From positions 1 through 26,209 of the forward strand of contig FMXS01000027.1 in the NCBI GenBank assembly GCA_900104495.1: DNA of 26,209 bases, written 5' to 3'. This stretch comes from Ruminococcaceae bacterium FB2012 (GTDB lineage Bacteria; Bacillota; Clostridia; Oscillospirales; Ruminococcaceae). A program made the position numbers and the translations under genes. The notes beneath the pieces are model-generated. The model searched no databases, was not told the DNA's origin, and was given only the letters and a program-made list of their open reading frames with translations. This document shows, piece by piece, positions 22,802 to 26,209 of this stretch (positions within the stretch are counted from its first letter, which is position 1; every line of letters starts with the position of its first letter).

Positions 22802-23713
22802 CTATAATGCTGCTAATGAAACATTGAAAATCAGATTATCATCAAATTTATTAACCGGTTTTCGAGAAATAAAACCATTGCAATTTAAAGCATACAAAGA
22901 AAAATATATCAGTGCTGAGATGACTGTCAGGATGACATAGGCATTGACCGCATAGACAAGGGCGTATGCGGGAAAGCCTGTCCCCGCCAGAACAGCCGAA
23001 AGCAATGCAAGCAATACGGAGCAGACTGCAAGATCGCTAAGCAGACGTTTGGATATTATTGATAAGAGAGAACAGCCGTTTGTCAAAAGAATAACCGCTT
23101 CCTTGCGGAAAACAGCCGTTTCAAATACAGTCATCACCGACAGCACTGCGATGATGCCTGCCCACAGCCAGAAGCCGTACCTTAATCCGACACCGCTTTT
23201 GTCCGACACTTCATAGTTTGTCTTGCCTAAAACGCCTGCTTCAAAATTTGCATCGGCATATTCTGTAAGCTCAGACACAAGAGAACGGACGGTGGTTTCG
23301 TCTCCGATATAAACAGCAGTCTGATAATAGAGAAGCCCCTTGGCTTTTTCAAAGGGCTCTAACGAAAAGCAGTATTTATACCGTCCCGAGATCGAGTTGC
23401 GCACCTCACAGCCGTGATATTTCCAGTCATTGCGAATGACCTTCTGCGCATCGTCATCGGCATAGCAGGCAGTAATGATATTGCCGCTTTTGTCGGCTTC
23501 GTTATGGTTTATGAAGATACTGACACCGTATTTACTGCCAAGCTCCGAGAGCTTGTCGATCAAAGCATCCCGATTCTCGGCTGTCAGTCGGAATTCTGTC
23601 CTCGGATAACTGTTGCACATACCGAATTCCCAGTCCTGGATGATCTCTACCGAGGAGAGCCATATTCCTGCCCCAAACAGTAGAACAAAGAACAGATAAC
23701 GATATATCCTCAT
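22802..23713 (-). pseudogene. Truncated FtsX-like, bacteriocin-associated-type membrane protein
   Basis: A 303-residue integral membrane protein. There is one N-terminal helix (YLFFVLLFGAGIWLS), then an outside domain of about 150 residues, then three or four helices at about 175-285 (WLWAGIIAVLSVMTVF, SVLLALLSAVLAG, YVILTVISALIYFSL). The topology and the motif FRKEAVILLTNGCS between helices resemble FtsX-type permeases. They are closest in style to the large bacteriocin-associated immunity/export membrane proteins (TIGR01654/DUF1430 type), which run to about 650-700 residues. Here the chain stops just after the first helix bundle, next to the HEPN remnant, so the second half seems deleted. 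It starts 10 bases after the preceding frameshifted gene, with GAAGGTGATCGG before the ATG, so they form an operon. The specific family is a moderate-confidence call. Confidence 0.5.
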
Positions 23714-23723
23714 CCGATCACCT

Positions 23724-24421
23724 TCATTTTTTGAAGTTTTCCTCTCCGAACAGAGTATATAGCTTTCCGCGAAGCTCTGTTATCTCATCGTTGTATTTTT
23801 CATACATAGCCTTGACCTCAGCTTCGGAAAGCGGAGGCTTATCATCGTCGGATCTGCTCTCTCTGCCCGTGCCCTCGATAAGTGAAAGTTCTGTGTCCAG
23901 TTTGATATCGGCATATCTGTCCTGCTTATACATATACTTTTCAGCCTTGCCTGTCTGATCTCCGGGGTCGCTTATTTCAGTGATATGCAGGGTATATCCG
24001 ACCTCGTCAGTGTTGTAATGATATTGATACAGAAGATTTAAAAAGTGGTCGTTTATCGGCTTGAAGTTTTCATCCACCACTACCGACTGAAGTACCTGCA
24101 CCTGTATAACTTTATCATCGAGAGCATAGGTCACGTAGTAACCAATGCCACCCTCGGGCGGACTGTAGGAATACAGCTTATTACCGGTAGGCCCCGGTTT
24201 TTCGGCTATGAGCTTATCGTTTGTGATTATCGGCTCGATATATTTACGGTATATCTCCTCATTCTTTTTTTGTTCATCGGCAGACCTGCTCCTGAATATC
24301 AGCCCACAGCTGCGGCTGCAAGGACGAGCAGGATGATGATAACAGCGATCAATCTTTTGTTTTTTGAGGCTGGCTTCTCCGGCAAGGTTACTGCAGTGTC
24401 GGAAAAATCGTTTATATTCAT
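23724..24421 (-). pseudogene. Membrane-anchored protein of unknown function, frameshifted
   Basis: Translation from the ATG at 24419-24421 gives MNINDFSDTAVTLPEKPASK, a membrane helix (LIAVIIILLVLAAAAVG) and a stop. The next frame continues at once with LIFRSRSADEQKKNEEIYRK and stays open through YYVTYALDDKV to 23724. Restoring one G in the GGG at 24303-24305 joins the two into about 231 residues. The product would have a short inside tail, one helix and an outside domain of about 180 residues rich in charged residues. I recognise no family. It lies between a small secreted protein and an FtsX-like membrane protein, which suggests an accessory role in that cluster. The frameshift is either real decay or a sequencing error. 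Confidence 0.6.
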
Positions 24422-24440
24422 ACCCTCATACCTTTCAAAG

Positions 24441-24472
24441 ACCGTTCCAGTCCGGAGGGGTACTGGAACGGT
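24441..24472. terminator. Perfect hairpin, possible attenuator
   Basis: ACCGTTCCAGT/ACTGGAACGGT is a perfect 11-bp stem with a 10-base loop. Read leftward it lies between the small secreted protein gene and the membrane-anchored gene, 20 bases before the latter's start. Its tail is only weakly T-rich, so partial read-through is plausible. Confidence 0.55.
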
Positions 24473-24481
24473 TCTATGATT

Positions 24482-24739
24482 TTAAGGCAATACCGCACAA
24501 CTCCTATGCATAAGTATGCGCAGCCTCAATTAACATTGAGGCAAAGATTTTCGTCAGATTGCCTAAATTCGACGCAGGCTTGCAAGCGATGTTCACTTCG
24601 CTTTACGCAACGTCAAGGAGAATTGACGTCATCTTTGATGACGTTGGTAATCATGACGGATAAGCCGGTCGTCAAGCAGGCTTGACACGGCAGATGACGT
24701 GCAGAGGCGTTAGCCGCGGGTCGTGCGGTGTTGCCTTAA
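24482..24739. mobile_element. MITE-like element with 20-bp terminal inverted repeats
   Basis: The left end TTAAGGCAATACCGCACAAC (24482-24501) matches the reverse complement of the right end (24720-24739) at 18 of 20 positions. The element is 258 bp and carries no coding frame with a start signal. Its interior has further hairpins, notably ACGTCATC-TTT-GATGACGT (24626-24644). Both ends carry TTAA, so the target duplication may be TTAA or TA. The right end supplies or overlaps the stop codon of the neighbouring gene at 24736. A transposase in trans is implied; none is visible. Confidence 0.75.
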
Positions 24740-25170
24740 TAATACAGAAATCCTCTGAATACAGTATTCACGGCAGGATTGCCGTTGGATCCAATGCCAA
24801 CACCGGTTGACCATTTTTTATCACCTGTCATTGTTACATCATCGGTAAAAGCGGTTGGCCTTCCATAAGGCTTAACGCTTGCATAAGCATATGATCCCCA
24901 TGCATCTTTCTTTTTCATTGCTGCAAATACTCCTAAGCCACCGGTCAAGCTTTCACATTTTCCAGATACCTCACATAACGTTACGGTATATTGTCCCCAA
25001 GATGCCCATCTGGTTTGCTCGATCTTGCAAATAACATATTCAGAGAAGGTGCTGCTGACATCAATATCATTAACACAAGTCGTACTGTAATATGCAGAAG
25101 CGGTTGTTGCCATAGAACTGATAGCCATTATTCCTGCAGCCATTGCAGCAGCTATTCTTTTAAGTTTCAT
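24736..25170 (-). CDS. Small secreted protein of unknown function
   Basis: A 144-residue exported protein. A clear signal peptide (MKLKRIAAAMAAGIMAISSM then ATTASA) is followed by a mature chain of about 118 residues with three cysteines, many Trp, Tyr and Gly, and the ending VFRGFLYY. The ATG at 25168-25170 lies inside the end of the upstream sigma-like gene (11-base overlap), so translation is probably coupled; no good ribosome binding site stands just before it. The longer frame reaching 25239 would add 23 unlikely residues. I recognise no family. Size, secretion and position before two membrane proteins resemble a bacteriocin or other secreted peptide cluster, but lactococcin-972 motifs are not evident. 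The stop codon lies within the inverted repeat of the MITE, so the natural C-terminus could have been longer. Confidence 0.75.
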   Translation of the reverse strand: MKLKRIAAAMAAGIMAISSMATTASAYYSTTCVNDIDVSSTFSEYVICKIEQTRWASWGQYTVTLCEVSGKCESLTGGLGVFAAMKKKDAWGSYAYASVKPYGRPTAFTDDVTMTGDKKWSTGVGIGSNGNPAVNTVFRGFLYY

Positions 25171-25510
25171 GCTCTGTTTCTTGTTCCCATATATCCTCCG
25201 AAGAATCATCTTCCTTAATGGAACGTGTCTTTTCGACAATTCTTTTGTTGCTCCTGTAAATATCTATTGCCGCACTTCTGATACATATAACGATGTAGCC
25301 TTCGGTTTCGTTACAGTTTTTATTTGAAATTTTTGTGAAGTTTTTTGCAAGCCTATGAAAAGCCATATCAACAGCATCCTCAGCATCGACATCATTATTC
25401 AATATACCCATAGCTATGAAATGCATTTTGCTTTTGTATTCTCTGTACAGCTTTTCAAACAGATCTTTCTCTTCCTGTGTATCAAGCTCGGCAAGATATA
25501 TCGGCAGCAT
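25160..25510 (-). CDS. Sigma-70-like protein with region 2 only
   Basis: A 116-residue protein matching region 2 of ECF-type sigma factors. FEKLYREYKSKMHFIAMGIL, then DAEDAVDMAFHRLAKNF, then ETEGYIVICIRSAAIDIYRS correspond to the core-binding and -10-recognition helices. After NKRIVEKTRSIKEDD and an acidic tail the protein stops, just where a linker to region 4 (about 60 residues, -35 recognition) would be expected. So it is either a truncated sigma factor or a region-2-only regulator. The start at 25508-25510 is chosen because AGGAGATG precedes it by 5 bases; the upstream extension has no such site. It overlaps the secreted protein gene by 11 bases and probably drove expression of that cluster. 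Confidence 0.75.
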   Translation of the reverse strand: MLPIYLAELDTQEEKDLFEKLYREYKSKMHFIAMGILNNDVDAEDAVDMAFHRLAKNFTKISNKNCNETEGYIVICIRSAAIDIYRSNKRIVEKTRSIKEDDSSEDIWEQETEHET

Positions 25511-25553
25511 TGTTTCATCTCCTAAAAAAGATATAAACCGAATATATCTTACC

Positions 25554-25582
25554 ACATTATTCAGATTATTGCAATAGGTCAA
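25554..25582 (-). promoter_or_regulatory. Possible promoter of the sigma-like gene
   Basis: Read leftward, TTGACC (25577-25582) and TAATGT (25554-25559) are 17 bp apart; TAAGAT slightly downstream is an alternative -10. The -35 overlaps the T-tract of the terminator at 25580-25612. Confidence 0.4.
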
Positions 25583-25612
25583 ACAAAAAGCGGCTTTGAT
25601 GTCAGAACCGCT
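25580..25612 (-). terminator. Terminator of the gene at the right edge
   Basis: Read leftward, AGCGG and CCGCT (25608-25612 with 25589-25593) form a stem followed by TTTTTGTTT. It begins 9 bases after the stop of the leftward gene at 25621. Confidence 0.7.
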
Positions 25613-25620
25613 CTCCTAGT

Positions 25621-26209
25621 TTACATAAATATTTCAGCAAGTGTCTCCAAATCTTCCTCACTCACCCCCATCCTCTCCGCCAACAGCTCCACCGCATCCT
25701 CGGGACTATCAAGCTTGATCTCCCCCGATTTGACCTTATCCAAAATATCCACCATATGCCCCGTGATTTCATTCGTCTCCGCGATAGCAGGCGGGATCGA
25801 GGGCGAGGCATTAACAGCATTATCATCATACACATCACGCAGGTGATTCAGTTGATAATATAAATACCGCACAGTATGACGGCAGATCAACGGGATCATC
25901 GCTATAATCCTCCCAATCATCTTCCTCATCGGGTATCTGCTCGATCTTCAGCGGGCAGTAGAATTTCACCTCCTTCAGCGGCTCGGTCTTGATGTCAATG
26001 TCCGGCTGCTCCGGGATCCAAGGAGCAAGGCATCTTGCCTCGCTGATGCCGGGGTGCTGATTAAGTATTTCGACTATTGCCGTTTTGACAAGCCGAGAGA
26101 CCTCATCTTCATCAATCAAGTCAGCGGAATGGATCTCGGCTTCATTATCAGCGAATACTTCCTCGAGCGCTTTGTCCGCAGCCTTTCTTATGAGCCCTCG
26201 CAGTTCACG
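25621..26209 (-). pseudogene. Unknown protein, frameshifted, 5' end beyond the window
   Basis: Read leftward from the window edge, one frame is open with no start: RELRGLIRKAADKALEEVFA, then IDEDEVSRLVKTAIVEILNQ, through PDEEDDWEDYSDDPVDLPSY. It then stops at 25835. A second frame overlaps and continues as LYYQLNHLRDVYDDNAVN to DAVELLAERMGVSEEDLETL and EIFM before the stop at 25621. Removing one base from the three T/A at 25862-25864 joins them smoothly (PSYCAV then LYYQLNHLRD). The protein is acidic and soluble with helical ends. I recognise no family. It has its own terminator and belongs to the same accessory region. Confidence 0.55.

Noticed and set aside
24736..25170. Small secreted protein considered as a lactococcin-972-family bacteriocin
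   Set aside because: The context is suggestive, but the family's typical sequence pattern is not evident in the mature chain.

Overview
The window looks like a piece of a Gram-positive Firmicutes chromosome, most likely a Ruminococcus-type member of the Oscillospiraceae (inferred). The grounds are strong AGGAGG-type ribosome binding sites, compact TTGACA/TATAAT promoters with intrinsic terminators, Ser/Asp/Glu-rich surface proteins ending in NPxT-type sorting signals, and moderate GC in most of the window. The far right, roughly 21,970-25,600, is more AT-rich and fragmented.

Left part (1-10,567). The end of an ABC transporter ATPase is followed by a possible orphan small RNA and an iron-dependent alcohol dehydrogenase. 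Then comes a divergent pair. Leftward is a glycoside hydrolase family 59 (galactosylceramidase-like) enzyme. Rightward is a 1839-residue secreted protein whose N-terminal domain resembles zinc-dependent phospholipase C (alpha-toxin type). It also has two PLAT-like domains, seven roughly 82-residue repeats, an acidic Ser/Asp/Glu stalk and a wall-sorting signal. Together they suggest attack on galactolipids, sphingolipids or phospholipids; this is inference from families and neighbourhood.

Middle part (10,568-21,076). A MerR regulator sits behind a self-regulated promoter with a 19-bp spacer. Next are a wall-anchored 5'-nucleotidase and a two-gene signalling operon. The first operon gene is a transmembrane GGDEF protein with two tandem extracellular solute-binding domains. 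The second is a seven-helix hybrid histidine kinase with two receivers. The two share a related pair of cytoplasmic sensor modules. The nucleotidase and the operon share a 12-base leader motif.

Right part (21,077-26,209). This is an accessory, decaying region. It holds a truncated surface protein next to short repeated palindromes, then a 3'-end fragment of a tRNA (probably tRNA-Pro) that still has its terminator on the left side. That arrangement fits the distal attachment site of an element extending rightward past the window. Beyond it are a HEPN-domain remnant and a decayed leftward cluster: a region-2-only sigma-like protein, a small secreted protein, a frameshifted membrane-anchored protein and a truncated FtsX-like, bacteriocin-associated-type membrane protein. 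A 258-bp MITE-like element with 20-bp terminal inverted repeats interrupts the cluster. A frameshifted unknown gene runs off the right edge.
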